Shown here: piece by piece, positions 24,393 to 32,896 of the stretch | Layout: the number at the start of each line of letters is the position of its first letter | Numbering within the stretch: position 1 is the stretch's first letter | DNA from: an uncultured Bacteroidales bacterium | GTDB lineage: Bacteria; Bacteroidota; Bacteroidia; Bacteroidales; Bacteroidaceae | NCBI GenBank assembly: GCA_902775975.1 | Contig: CACYOC010000005.1 | Coordinates: 1 to 64,000, forward strand | Direction: 5' to 3' | Length of the DNA: 64,000 bases | Made by a program: the position numbers and the translations under genes | Notes under the pieces: generated by a model | Databases searched by the model: none | Seen by the model: only the letters and a program-made list of their open reading frames with translations | Told to the model about the DNA's origin: nothing

Positions 24393-26714
24393 TTATTTTA
24401 TTACTACTTTGCGTGCGTTATGAATATAGATACCTTTCTGAGTGGGCATAGTCCGGAAGCGCAGTCCGGATAGTCCGCACCAGCCGTCCGCATAGTCCGC
24501 ACCAGCCGTCCGCATAGTCCGCACGATTCCGGTAATGCCTTCACCTTCCACGTCGAAGCTATCCTTCGTCTCACCATTGGCGTAGAGGAAGCCCTCGAAA
24601 GGACGCAGCCAGTCGCCTTTCTTCATTCTTACGAAGACGACATCGCCACTCTCCTTAGTAGTGAGACGATAGATGTCACCGTCGGAATTCTGGTAATTGA
24701 AGAAGTCGTAAGTACCATAGAGGGTTGTTGGGAGTTCACCCGCACGGCGCTTGGCAGCGGTAAACTGTCGGGCACCAGTATCGATATCGGGCATCGACAA
24801 CTCTACGCCGAGTGCCTTCAGCTGTACGTCGGGACTATTCGGCTTGAACAGATATGCCGTGTGAGACTCCACGTCATATTCGTGAAGCTCTAGGACAACC
24901 TTTCCATTATCAATGTTATCGAAGGCATAGAACGTGCCATACTGTCCAGCCTGCTCCACATTCATGAAGAACGGCAGATAGACGGGCACCATCTTTCCGT
25001 CGGCAAACGAGCGGTCAAAGACCACCTGCTGTGCAACGAAACTGGAAGACAGTCCGAACGACTCGTTCTCCTCGCGGCTCATCTGTCCGTCCAACACGAC
25101 ATTCGAGCAGACATTACCAATCACCACATTGGGTTCATCGCTGCTGTTACCGGCAGGCAGATAGATGAAGGTATTCTTCGACACACCCTTGAAGGGACCT
25201 TCGCTGCGGCTCACCTTCAATCCTGTAATCGAGGTGTTGCTCAGGTCGATGTACTTCAGGAAGGGGAACGTGATGAAGGCATCGTCGGCAATGGTATTGA
25301 CGGTCGGATCGGTAGCCACCAGCGTACCGCCTTCACCATCATACACCACCTTGTCGTCAGACAGGAGCACGTCATCATTGTCGAAAGTATCTTCGTTGGT
25401 ACCGTTAGAACTCTGCACCGCTCCTGAAGAAACACCCACGCTGCCCACGCCGATGGTCACCGTCGTCTTCTTTCCTGCATGATGCTCCACAGCCTCAGCG
25501 TCTCTTTTGGGACTGCTGCTATAGACATAGACATAAGTTGCCTCCGTACAAGCATAAGGGAAGGTGAACTCCTGGAACTCGAGGGCACCGGTAATGACAT
25601 AAGGTTCCTGTGTGCCAATCTTCACGTTCAGCACACCTTCCTCGCCCGTTCTTGCCGTCACGAAGACCTTACCATAACCGGCAGGAACCATAAACGTCAG
25701 ACCAGCGAAGTGTTCGGCAAACTCCTCGGTACCAGGCGAATAGTTGGAGATGATGTCTTCGACGTCTTCTTCGACCATCGTAGAACCCAATACCACACAG
25801 TTATCTTCCTTGTCGATACCGTCGTCGTTATTTTTGTCCAGCGTATAGAGCACATCGTCGATGATCGTATTGTCCAATGGAGTTTCCACATCCACGGTAC
25901 CGACATCAACCACATTCTCATCACCGCTCTTATCGACAATAGGCTTCACCGGCGTACCCACCGAGAAGGTATTTCCCTCGAAACTACCTGACAGGAGCGC
26001 CAGATTTTGCTCGAAACCTATTTCCGCAAAGCCACTGACAACGGCATTCTCTGAATAGATGGTTGCCGTCAACTTACCAGGCGTGTTACCTTCGGTAGAG
26101 AACGTCAGCTTGCCACCGTGTCCCTTGATGAGGAAATCGCCTCGCGTCGTCAAGGTGTTCTCCTCGTTCAGGTAGATGACGAAATCCTCTATCCACGTCT
26201 CAATGCTTCCGTCGTTATAGGAAGCGCTATTGAGTGTCAGCGTCTTCTTGCCGTCAAACTTCAGGCTTCCTCCATCCTTCAGGATGTCGAGACGGTTGGC
26301 ATCGGTCACCATCTTGCCACCAACCAGTAACAGCTTGTTGCTGCTAGCTTCCTGGAAATCGGCATAGACTTCGTAGTTGAAATCGCCCTCCGTAGAGAAC
26401 CTGTACCAGGTCTTCCCCGTAGGATTTGCATCAGGCTCGCCAATAGTAATTGCTATGGGCTCAGCGATGCCAGGAGATCTCCTCGGACTCTGCGCACTGC
26501 CGCCAGAAATGGTCTTATAAACCTTGATGTGGTCGCCAGTGATATAGAATCCGGAAGCAGGCGTCATGGACAACTCGCAATACCCCTCATTCAAGGAGTA
26601 CGACACGTCGCCTTGGCCTGTTTGGTGAATGACGACCTGCCTTTGAGCCGCCGCTGTCGAAGACAGTAGCAGCCCAACGGCTATCATCATCCAATATCTG
26701 ATACGACTCTTCAT
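24393..26714 (-). CDS. Surface protein 1 with T9SS-like C-terminal tail
   Basis: A 773-residue exported protein with a signal peptide ending near STAAA. The region about 30-120 (YSLNEGYCELSMTPASGFYITGDHIKVYKTISGG) is homologous to the N-terminal domain of the next gene (26721). Residues about 165-260 look like a beta-helix-type domain (GGKLTFSTEGNTPGKLTATIYSENAVVSGFAEIGFEQNL). A single BspA-like repeat-like stretch follows (TFPFLKYIDLSNTSITGL). The end GIYIHNARKVVIK is the Prevotella T9SS-like tail, so cell-surface location is inferred. Near the C-terminus 22-bp repeats encode TMRTAGADYADGWCGL. No enzymatic motif is recognised. Confidence 0.75.
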   Translation of the reverse strand: MKSRIRYWMMIAVGLLLSSTAAAQRQVVIHQTGQGDVSYSLNEGYCELSMTPASGFYITGDHIKVYKTISGGSAQSPRRSPGIAEPIAITIGEPDANPTGKTWYRFSTEGDFNYEVYADFQEASSNKLLLVGGKMVTDANRLDILKDGGSLKFDGKKTLTLNSASYNDGSIETWIEDFVIYLNEENTLTTRGDFLIKGHGGKLTFSTEGNTPGKLTATIYSENAVVSGFAEIGFEQNLALLSGSFEGNTFSVGTPVKPIVDKSGDENVVDVGTVDVETPLDNTIIDDVLYTLDKNNDDGIDKEDNCVVLGSTMVEEDVEDIISNYSPGTEEFAEHFAGLTFMVPAGYGKVFVTARTGEEGVLNVKIGTQEPYVITGALEFQEFTFPYACTEATYVYVYSSSPKRDAEAVEHHAGKKTTVTIGVGSVGVSSGAVQSSNGTNEDTFDNDDVLLSDDKVVYDGEGGTLVATDPTVNTIADDAFITFPFLKYIDLSNTSITGLKVSRSEGPFKGVSKNTFIYLPAGNSSDEPNVVIGNVCSNVVLDGQMSREENESFGLSSSFVAQQVVFDRSFADGKMVPVYLPFFMNVEQAGQYGTFYAFDNIDNGKVVLELHEYDVESHTAYLFKPNSPDVQLKALGVELSMPDIDTGARQFTAAKRRAGELPTTLYGTYDFFNYQNSDGDIYRLTTKESGDVVFVRMKKGDWLRPFEGFLYANGETKDSFDVEGEGITGIVRTMRTAGADYADGWCGLSGLRFRTMPTQKGIYIHNARKVVIK
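24450..24525. repeat. 22-bp tandem array inside surface protein 1
   Basis: Units begin with AGTCCG at 24450, 24472, 24494 and 24516 (the last partial). Units 2 and 3 are identical over 22 bp, and unit 1 carries two TCCGGA palindromes. Since 22 is not a multiple of three, each unit is read in a different frame. Confidence 0.85.
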
Positions 26715-26720
26715 AAGCGA

Positions 26721-28631
26721 TTATTTTACAACCACTTTCTTGCCATTGATAATGTACAGACCCTTTGTAGGCTGCTGTACGCGAACACCATTCAGATTAT
26801 AAATGTTACCTTCTGTAGCAATAGCCTTGCTGTTCACAGCAGAGATGCCTGTCAAGTCGTCCTCAATACCGATAGCCAGACGAGCACCGGCATTCAGGCT
26901 CTTGCTGACGGGCAGATAGCAGCGGTTAGCAGGAATGGTACCGCTGACCGTCTTTACGAACTCGTTGTTATACAGCACATAGATGTCGTTTGCGGTGGTC
27001 AGGCTGGAAACGGCAGTAGCAGTAGCGCAGCCCTGCAGCAGGTTGTCGTCGAAGCTGCCTTCCTCACCCTGCCAAGCAGAGGCAATGTAAGAATCAGAAA
27101 CCGCTACCTGCTCCAGCAGTACGGCAACGCCCTGAGGAATGTATTCAGTCTCCTCAACCGTTACCGTGCTACCCGTGACGTTCTTCACGATGTAGGCCTT
27201 CACGCTCTCAGGCTTCGCCAGATTCTCCTTAGCCAGATAGGTCACCCAAGTGTTCTGACCAAAGCTGAGATTCATGTCGCGCAGGATTTCGAAGTAAAGT
27301 ACGGCCTGTCCCTGATAGTTACCCTTGGCGGTAACATAGATGATTGCAGTACCAACCTGGTTGTTCAAATCATAAGACACTTCAAAGTCTTCTTCGCTCA
27401 TCTCCAGCTCACCGTCCATACCAAACACCGTGGGAGTGACAGCCTTCTCCTCATAGATGACTTGCTGGTCGTCTTCATTGATATAGAACATATCGTTGGT
27501 AACTGACTTCGGATTGATAGTGAACGTGACGTCAACAGGATCGGAAACGTAGTTCAGGTCGCCCTGAGTCAGCTGTACGTAGTAAACAGCAGCATTGACG
27601 GGAGCCTCGGTCGTACCGTTGCTACCCTTCTGGCGGTCAGCCTCGCTGTTGTAATAAGTCACGACGAGCACACCTTTCTCAACAGAACCATTGGTATAGT
27701 CGATAGCTGAACCGGTATAGGTCTCGGTCTGGTTCTGACCTGTGATAGTCACCTTGTCGGCAACAATCTGGAAGGTCTTCGTAGGATTCGTCTCACCAGC
27801 TGCGAAGTTCACATTCTTGGTGGTCAGCGTAACGGTAGCCGTACCGACATTCGTATTATTGCTATAGTTGACGTTATACTCAGAAGCATCGACCTCAACA
27901 CCCTTGAACGTCACTGTTACAGCAGGCTGAATAGCACTGCCGGTAAAGGTCTGTGCAGCAATATCGCCAATGACGACTTGCGAGAAGTCTGCCTGAGCGA
28001 TGGCAAACTGTACGGTAGCCTCGCCCTGATAGGTGCGCTGGCCCGTCACCTTGGCAGTAGCCGTACCGGCTTCGACGTTATTCTCATAAGATACCGCAAA
28101 GTCTGAGGTCGTCAGCGTCGTGCTACCGAGTACTACACTCTGGACAGCAGGTGTCTTCGCCTGACCGTCATAAGTGAAAGAACTGGTGGCAAGTGTCACC
28201 ACAGCATTGGAAATAGAAGTACGCTTCTGGAAGTTGACGGTCACCTGAATGTCGTAATTCGCATCCGAGGGCATGGCGAACGTATAGGTCGTCGTACCAC
28301 TGGGGTCGCTGTCAGGCATATCTGCCGTTACCTCCAGGTTTTCAGTAATTCCCGGGGTACCTCCACGACGTCTGGGAGCCTGTGCCATACCGCCATCTAC
28401 CACCAGCTCTGCAGTGATGTTCCCGACTGCAGCATAGTTACCCTGAGCAGGAGTCACCTCCAGCGAGCAGTTGCCTGTGTCCTGTCCCACCTTGTACTGC
28501 ACCTCACCTGCTTGTTCGTTGGCAACGCCATTCAACTGCTTGACAATTGTAATGACGCCTTGCGCCCAAGTGCCTGTTGCCATCAACAGCGTGACAACCA
28601 TCATGCTGAAAAATCTCTTACTTGTTTTCAT
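26721..28631 (-). CDS. Surface protein 2 with MBG-like beta repeats
   Basis: A 636-residue exported protein (signal peptide ending TWA). The N-terminal domain resembles that of surface protein 1 (VQYKVGQDTGNCSLEVTPAQGNYAAVGNI ... MAQAPRR). Residues about 135-420 hold at least three MBG/Ig-like repeats of the pattern FTYDGQAKTPAVQSVVLG...DFAVSYENNVEAGTATAKVTGQRTYQG. The C-terminal module (YIPQGVAVLLEQV...IPANRCYLPV) is shared with surface protein 3, and the last residues NLNGVRVQQPTKGLYIINGK form the T9SS-like tail. Such repeats usually build adhesive or structural stalks. It starts 37 bp after the stop of surface protein 3. Confidence 0.8.
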   Translation of the reverse strand: MKTSKRFFSMMVVTLLMATGTWAQGVITIVKQLNGVANEQAGEVQYKVGQDTGNCSLEVTPAQGNYAAVGNITAELVVDGGMAQAPRRRGGTPGITENLEVTADMPDSDPSGTTTYTFAMPSDANYDIQVTVNFQKRTSISNAVVTLATSSFTYDGQAKTPAVQSVVLGSTTLTTSDFAVSYENNVEAGTATAKVTGQRTYQGEATVQFAIAQADFSQVVIGDIAAQTFTGSAIQPAVTVTFKGVEVDASEYNVNYSNNTNVGTATVTLTTKNVNFAAGETNPTKTFQIVADKVTITGQNQTETYTGSAIDYTNGSVEKGVLVVTYYNSEADRQKGSNGTTEAPVNAAVYYVQLTQGDLNYVSDPVDVTFTINPKSVTNDMFYINEDDQQVIYEEKAVTPTVFGMDGELEMSEEDFEVSYDLNNQVGTAIIYVTAKGNYQGQAVLYFEILRDMNLSFGQNTWVTYLAKENLAKPESVKAYIVKNVTGSTVTVEETEYIPQGVAVLLEQVAVSDSYIASAWQGEEGSFDDNLLQGCATATAVSSLTTANDIYVLYNNEFVKTVSGTIPANRCYLPVSKSLNAGARLAIGIEDDLTGISAVNSKAIATEGNIYNLNGVRVQQPTKGLYIINGKKVVVK

Positions 28632-28668
28632 AATGTTAATATTTATTGTTGATTACTCTTTATTCTTG

Positions 28669-31491
28669 TTACTTGATTACTACTTTCTGACCATTGGTGA
28701 TGTATAGACCCTTGGCGGGCTGCTGAACGCGCTGACCATTGAGATTGTAGAATGTCTCATTCTCTACATTTCTACATTTCTCCATTTCCTGAACGCCTGT
28801 CGTCTCACCTTCCCAGATCATCAGACGGGCACTGCCGTCTGCTGAGCCCAGCGTCAGATAAGCACGATGAGCAGGAATGCTGCCCTTATAAGCACGGGTA
28901 AATCCATCGTTGTAGAGCACATAGACGCTGCCGGTCTCCGTAGCAACGGCTTTCGCAGCAGCGGTACCCTTCAACAGGTTACCTGTGATTTCAGTCTTCT
29001 CACCCAAATAGGCCTTTGCCAAAATGGTTTCCGGGAGGTCTTCCGTGACACGCTTCAACAGCACACCGACACCTTGTGGAATATAGTCGATAGCACTGAC
29101 GGTCAGCGCATTTCCTTCCGCAGCGGTCACGATGTAGGGCTGCAGGCCCTCCGGTGTTTCCAAGCTCTGCTCTTCGGCATAGTAGGAAGCCCACTCGCGA
29201 CTGTTATTGGCATACGAAATGTTCAGCTCCGTCTTTGCCATCACGGTGTATTCTGCCTCGACGGGCTCCGTCTTATAGACATAGCCGGAGTCGCCATCCA
29301 CCTTGATATAGGCATTCACCTTCGTCGATTCGGAAACGTTCACCTTCGTCAGTTCATCGTACAACAGGTCGTTGGAGTCGTCACCATCATCTTCACCGAA
29401 GAAGTAATACACGTGGACCTCATTAGGATTGGCTTCTGTCGTGGTAGGCAAGTTGCCTACTTCCACCAGAATATCGTCATTCGACACGGCCCCACTCTCT
29501 GGTGAGAGGGTCAGCTCGTCATAGACATAGAACTCAGGATGAACGTTGCCGTACGACCACATCTCCTCCTTGTCTGAAGTACACAGCGTATAGAGAGAGA
29601 CGACCCATTTACCCTTCTCCAGCACGATGGGCTCCGTATATTTCACTTTCTCACCGCTCCAGCCAATCTGGTAGTACATCTCACCGTTAGGCACGGTCGG
29701 TATCAGTGTCAGCGTCTGTCCAGCATAGTAAGCGCCTTGCGCTATGGACGGCTGCGGGTCAGAAGGTCTGATTTCCAGTCTGATACGCTCCGTATGTGCT
29801 ACATAGTCATCGGTCTCCTGGTTGGAAGCCGATATCCATACGTGTCCTGCTCCCGTCAGCGTGATGTGACCTTCCTGGTCAATGGTAGCGGTAGCTGCAT
29901 CGCTGGTACTATAGGTAATCGCCAGACCATCAGGAACGTTGATCAGCCAAGGCAGTGTGTTCTCCTGTCCGTAGTTCAGGTTATAGACCGTAGAGCCATC
30001 GTCATAGTAACTTTGTCCCGAAGGGCTGTCGGAGAAATGATAGTCGGGCTCCTGAGGAACCTTGACATCTACCAGATAATAAAGCGTCAACGTAGAAGTA
30101 ACCCCTGTTGACTCAATCGTATATTCCCAACCGGTCAGCTCGTCGGCTGCCTTATGAATATCGTTGGTAAGCGTATAACCAGGACAGAGATTTTCCAACT
30201 CCTCAACACCCTGAGCCACCAGCGAGCCAAAGTTTCCATATTCATCAGCTTCCGTCTGTAAGGTGAGCGAAGCGGTCTCTTCCTCACCAACATAACGGAA
30301 CACGTAAGGATTGTCGCTGCCGTCGGCTATCGTCACCTGCGTGTTACCTTTCAGGATTACCTTCAAGGTCTGAAGGGTACTCTCAACAGGGCTGGTGGCA
30401 TATTCATTAGACATGTCCAGCACCGCATTGTTCAGCGTCAGCGTGTTCTTTTCTACATCAAAGCTCACCTTACCGTCACCCAAGACATCTGCAGCATTCA
30501 GCTCGTTTACACTTTTTCTGCCAACACGAATGCCATAGCCTGGATAATCCATAAAACCAATGCGCAGGGGCACAAACGAGAACGCCTCGCTGGAAGAGAA
30601 ATACAGCTCGAGGGTCTCGGAAGTTACAAGACTGGTCAATGGAATTTCTACGATGCCGTCCGTATCGGCGGTGGAAAGGCTGACGGCATCTGAATAGGCA
30701 TTACCGTCAAACTCATATTCATAGTTGTCCTGATTCTGACGCATTCCTCTTACCTGAACCGTCACGTTCTGGTTCGTGCAGGTTCCCCAGTCGAACTGGA
30801 AGGTCACTTTCTTCAGCGAACTGGCATCAATAGACGACGGCCGCATGAATGCTGTCGTCTCGTCCGTCTGGGTAGAGATGACAGGTGTCGATTGGGTGAA
30901 GGCTACATACGAAACGTAGAAATCGCCTCCTCTTGCATACATAAAGTCGTGGATGCCTTGGTCACTGACGTGGCCTGCAAATGAACACACCCTCGTTTCG
31001 TCACTTTCAGGAACACAAATGACATGCTCGTGATTTCCTAATCCATTCTGATAAACGACAGTACACGTGGCTGGTTCACAATCAAGGAGATCTAAAGTGC
31101 CAGGGAACAACTCGCTGGTTTTAAAGGTCACCGAAGCCTGACTTCCTCCAATCTGGAAGCAGGGCAGATTATTCCACTGGTCATCAAATCCGCCGGTCAT
31201 CTGACTAAAGCCTATCAGATAAACCGTCAGTTGCGTGTCGTCAGGAGCCGTGACGGCAGACGAGAGCTCGATACCTTTCAGCGTCAACGTCTTTGTCTGA
31301 TCATCGTAAGTCACCGAGTGATACTCATCCCCCATGACATTGCCGGCATTCTCGCTGGTTACCTGAACGCCGCCAACCGTAATGCCGTAGTCTTGCTGTG
31401 CCCAGAGGGCTAACGGCATCATGAACGCAACGATGAACAGGGCGAGCCACCGACCCGTGCTTTGTTGATTCAACAATTGTCTTCTTTTCAT
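28669..31491 (-). CDS. Surface protein 3, multidomain, T9SS-like tail
   Basis: A 940-residue exported protein with a long signal segment (ALFIVAFMMPLALWAQ). It contains two carbohydrate-dockerin-like or beta-sandwich segments that repeat 'ITVGGVQVTSENAGNVMGD' and 'IRVGRKSVNELNAADVLGDG', each followed by an EKNTLTLN- or TLTLKG-like strand, an Ig-like region (INVPDGLAITYSTSDAATATIDQEGHITLTGAG) and a C-terminal module shared with surface protein 2 (IDYIPQGVGVLLKRV, IPAHRAYL). It ends NLNGQRVQQPAKGLYITNGQ plus KVVIK, so T9SS export is inferred. Just before the tail, EKCRNVEN is encoded by 8-bp-type repeats also seen at 37.75 kb. It is the first of three related genes. Confidence 0.75.
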   Translation of the reverse strand: MKRRQLLNQQSTGRWLALFIVAFMMPLALWAQQDYGITVGGVQVTSENAGNVMGDEYHSVTYDDQTKTLTLKGIELSSAVTAPDDTQLTVYLIGFSQMTGGFDDQWNNLPCFQIGGSQASVTFKTSELFPGTLDLLDCEPATCTVVYQNGLGNHEHVICVPESDETRVCSFAGHVSDQGIHDFMYARGGDFYVSYVAFTQSTPVISTQTDETTAFMRPSSIDASSLKKVTFQFDWGTCTNQNVTVQVRGMRQNQDNYEYEFDGNAYSDAVSLSTADTDGIVEIPLTSLVTSETLELYFSSSEAFSFVPLRIGFMDYPGYGIRVGRKSVNELNAADVLGDGKVSFDVEKNTLTLNNAVLDMSNEYATSPVESTLQTLKVILKGNTQVTIADGSDNPYVFRYVGEEETASLTLQTEADEYGNFGSLVAQGVEELENLCPGYTLTNDIHKAADELTGWEYTIESTGVTSTLTLYYLVDVKVPQEPDYHFSDSPSGQSYYDDGSTVYNLNYGQENTLPWLINVPDGLAITYSTSDAATATIDQEGHITLTGAGHVWISASNQETDDYVAHTERIRLEIRPSDPQPSIAQGAYYAGQTLTLIPTVPNGEMYYQIGWSGEKVKYTEPIVLEKGKWVVSLYTLCTSDKEEMWSYGNVHPEFYVYDELTLSPESGAVSNDDILVEVGNLPTTTEANPNEVHVYYFFGEDDGDDSNDLLYDELTKVNVSESTKVNAYIKVDGDSGYVYKTEPVEAEYTVMAKTELNISYANNSREWASYYAEEQSLETPEGLQPYIVTAAEGNALTVSAIDYIPQGVGVLLKRVTEDLPETILAKAYLGEKTEITGNLLKGTAAAKAVATETGSVYVLYNDGFTRAYKGSIPAHRAYLTLGSADGSARLMIWEGETTGVQEMEKCRNVENETFYNLNGQRVQQPAKGLYITNGQKVVIK

Positions 31492-31543
31492 GTGGTCTAT
31501 GATTGATATATTATACTTTCTTTTCTGTCCGTTGCACTACACC

Positions 31544-32347
31544 TTATTCCAATTCGTAAGGTCCTGACGGCGTAGTACGTTTCAGCACTTCAAGGTGCAG
31601 GTCTGTGCCTGCTATAATGCCATAGCTGCGCAACACACTCTCAACGGTCTTGCGAGCCAGTTCCGGATGGTTATTCTCCTCGCTGAGATGACACAGCCAC
31701 ACGTTTTGCAGCTGCTCACTCATATTCTCTGCTATGGCGACGCCACACTCACGGTTGTTCAGATGTCCCGTGCCAGAAAGGATTCTGTCTTTCAAGAACT
31801 TCGGATAAGGACCACTCAGCACCATCTCCACATCGTGGTTGGCTTCGATAATCAGGTGGCGGGCACGGCAGATGTACTGCTTCATTTCGTCGGTCACGAG
31901 ACCGGCATCGGTAATGATACAGAGATTCGTGCCGCCAGCCTCAATAAAATAGCCAACATTATCCGTACTGTCGTGAGGCACCTCGAAGGCGGTCACGGTA
32001 AAATCGCCGAGTTGCACCGTTTTTCCTTTCTCCAGCACCTTTGCCATGTCGGCAGACAGCTTCTTGGTGACACAATAGTTGCGGTTGATTCCGTCATGCA
32101 CCTCACGGGTGGCATAGACCGGCACCATGAAGTCAGCACTGAAGGAGCCGACGCTCTTGATATGGTCGGCATGGTCGTGGGTAACGAGCACATGATTCAC
32201 CTGCTGCAGACTGACACCATAAACGCGGCAGTCTTTCTTCAGGCCCCTGAGCCCCACCCCTATATCTACAAGCAATGCATCAGTAGCCGTCGCCAAGAAA
32301 TAGCAATTACCACTGCTGCCACTGCCAAAGGAGATTAACTTTAGCAT
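31544..32347 (-). CDS. MBL-fold metallo-hydrolase (YycJ/WalJ-like)
   Basis: A 267-residue metallo-beta-lactamase-fold protein. It begins MLKLISFGSGSSGNCYF, typical of the YycJ/WalJ group of 5'-nuclease-like proteins. The metal motif is THDHADHI, with further ligands in EVPHDSTDN, ITDAGLVT and the C-terminal CHLSEENN. In Firmicutes this family influences DNA repair and cell-wall control; the role in Bacteroidetes is not established. The start is placed at 32347 since the upstream start would lie on the promoter -7 box (TATCTTTG, 32379-32372). It may lead into the surface-protein genes 52 bp downstream. Confidence 0.9.
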   Translation of the reverse strand: MLKLISFGSGSSGNCYFLATATDALLVDIGVGLRGLKKDCRVYGVSLQQVNHVLVTHDHADHIKSVGSFSADFMVPVYATREVHDGINRNYCVTKKLSADMAKVLEKGKTVQLGDFTVTAFEVPHDSTDNVGYFIEAGGTNLCIITDAGLVTDEMKQYICRARHLIIEANHDVEMVLSGPYPKFLKDRILSGTGHLNNRECGVAIAENMSEQLQNVWLCHLSEENNHPELARKTVESVLRSYGIIAGTDLHLEVLKRTTPSGPYELE

Positions 32348-32371
32348 GATATTTAGTTTTTTATTTGCGCA

Positions 32372-32430
32372 CAAAGATACAAAAATAATGTGAAACGCAT
32401 GTCACATTTTGAGAATAATTTGTATCTTTG
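32372..32430. promoter_or_regulatory. Divergent -7 boxes, MBL hydrolase / lipoprotein
   Basis: Minus TATCTTTG at 32379-32372 drives the MBL gene; plus TATCTTTG at 32423-32430 lies 22 bp before the lipoprotein start at 32453. Neither has an exact TTTG -33 box at normal distance. Confidence 0.55.
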
Positions 32431-32452
32431 CCGCAAATAATTGAGATAGGAT

Positions 32453-32896
32453 ATGAAGAAGCTTTTATTGACAAGTGTGATTATCGTCCTGACAAGCTGC
32501 TCGCTGACATCGGCTGACGACAGTGCTGCCACCGCCATTGCAGAGCAATGGGCAACGGCATTCTTCAGCTGCGACTACCATGAGGCAGCAGCGCTGTGTA
32601 CTCCAGAAAGTGAGCGCTGGCTGCGCTTTGCTGCTTCCAACACCACGGAACACGACTTGGCACTCTTGCAGGAAAAGACCTTGGAAGTGGCCGCTACCGA
32701 TTTCTTCCCTGACGCCAACGACACGCTGCGAGTGGTGGAGGTAGAGGTGCGAAACTTCCTGCAACCTACTGTCGTAGGTGCTCCGTCGGTTCTTCAGGAA
32801 GAAGGGGTGTTCCACATTTGCGTGGTCAAGCGTGGTGGCCAATGGCTGGTTAGAATGGCAGGCCTACCGCGAAGTGAAAGGCAAAGTCGCGACTGA
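32453..32896 (+). CDS. Small lipoprotein, NTF2-like
   Basis: A 147-residue lipoprotein: signal MKKLLLTSVIIVLTSCS, lipid Cys16. The mature part has the helix-then-sheet pattern of NTF2-like or DUF4878-like domains (ATAIAEQWATAFFSCDYHEAAALCTPESERWLRF ... GVFHICVVKRGGQWLVRMAG). These domains often bind small hydrophobic ligands or partner proteins; a precise role is unknown. Its 3' end overlaps the convergent BamA-like gene by 47 bp. Confidence 0.78.
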   Translation: MKKLLLTSVIIVLTSCSLTSADDSAATAIAEQWATAFFSCDYHEAAALCTPESERWLRFAASNTTEHDLALLQEKTLEVAATDFFPDANDTLRVVEVEVRNFLQPTVVGAPSVLQEEGVFHICVVKRGGQWLVRMAGLPRSERQSRD

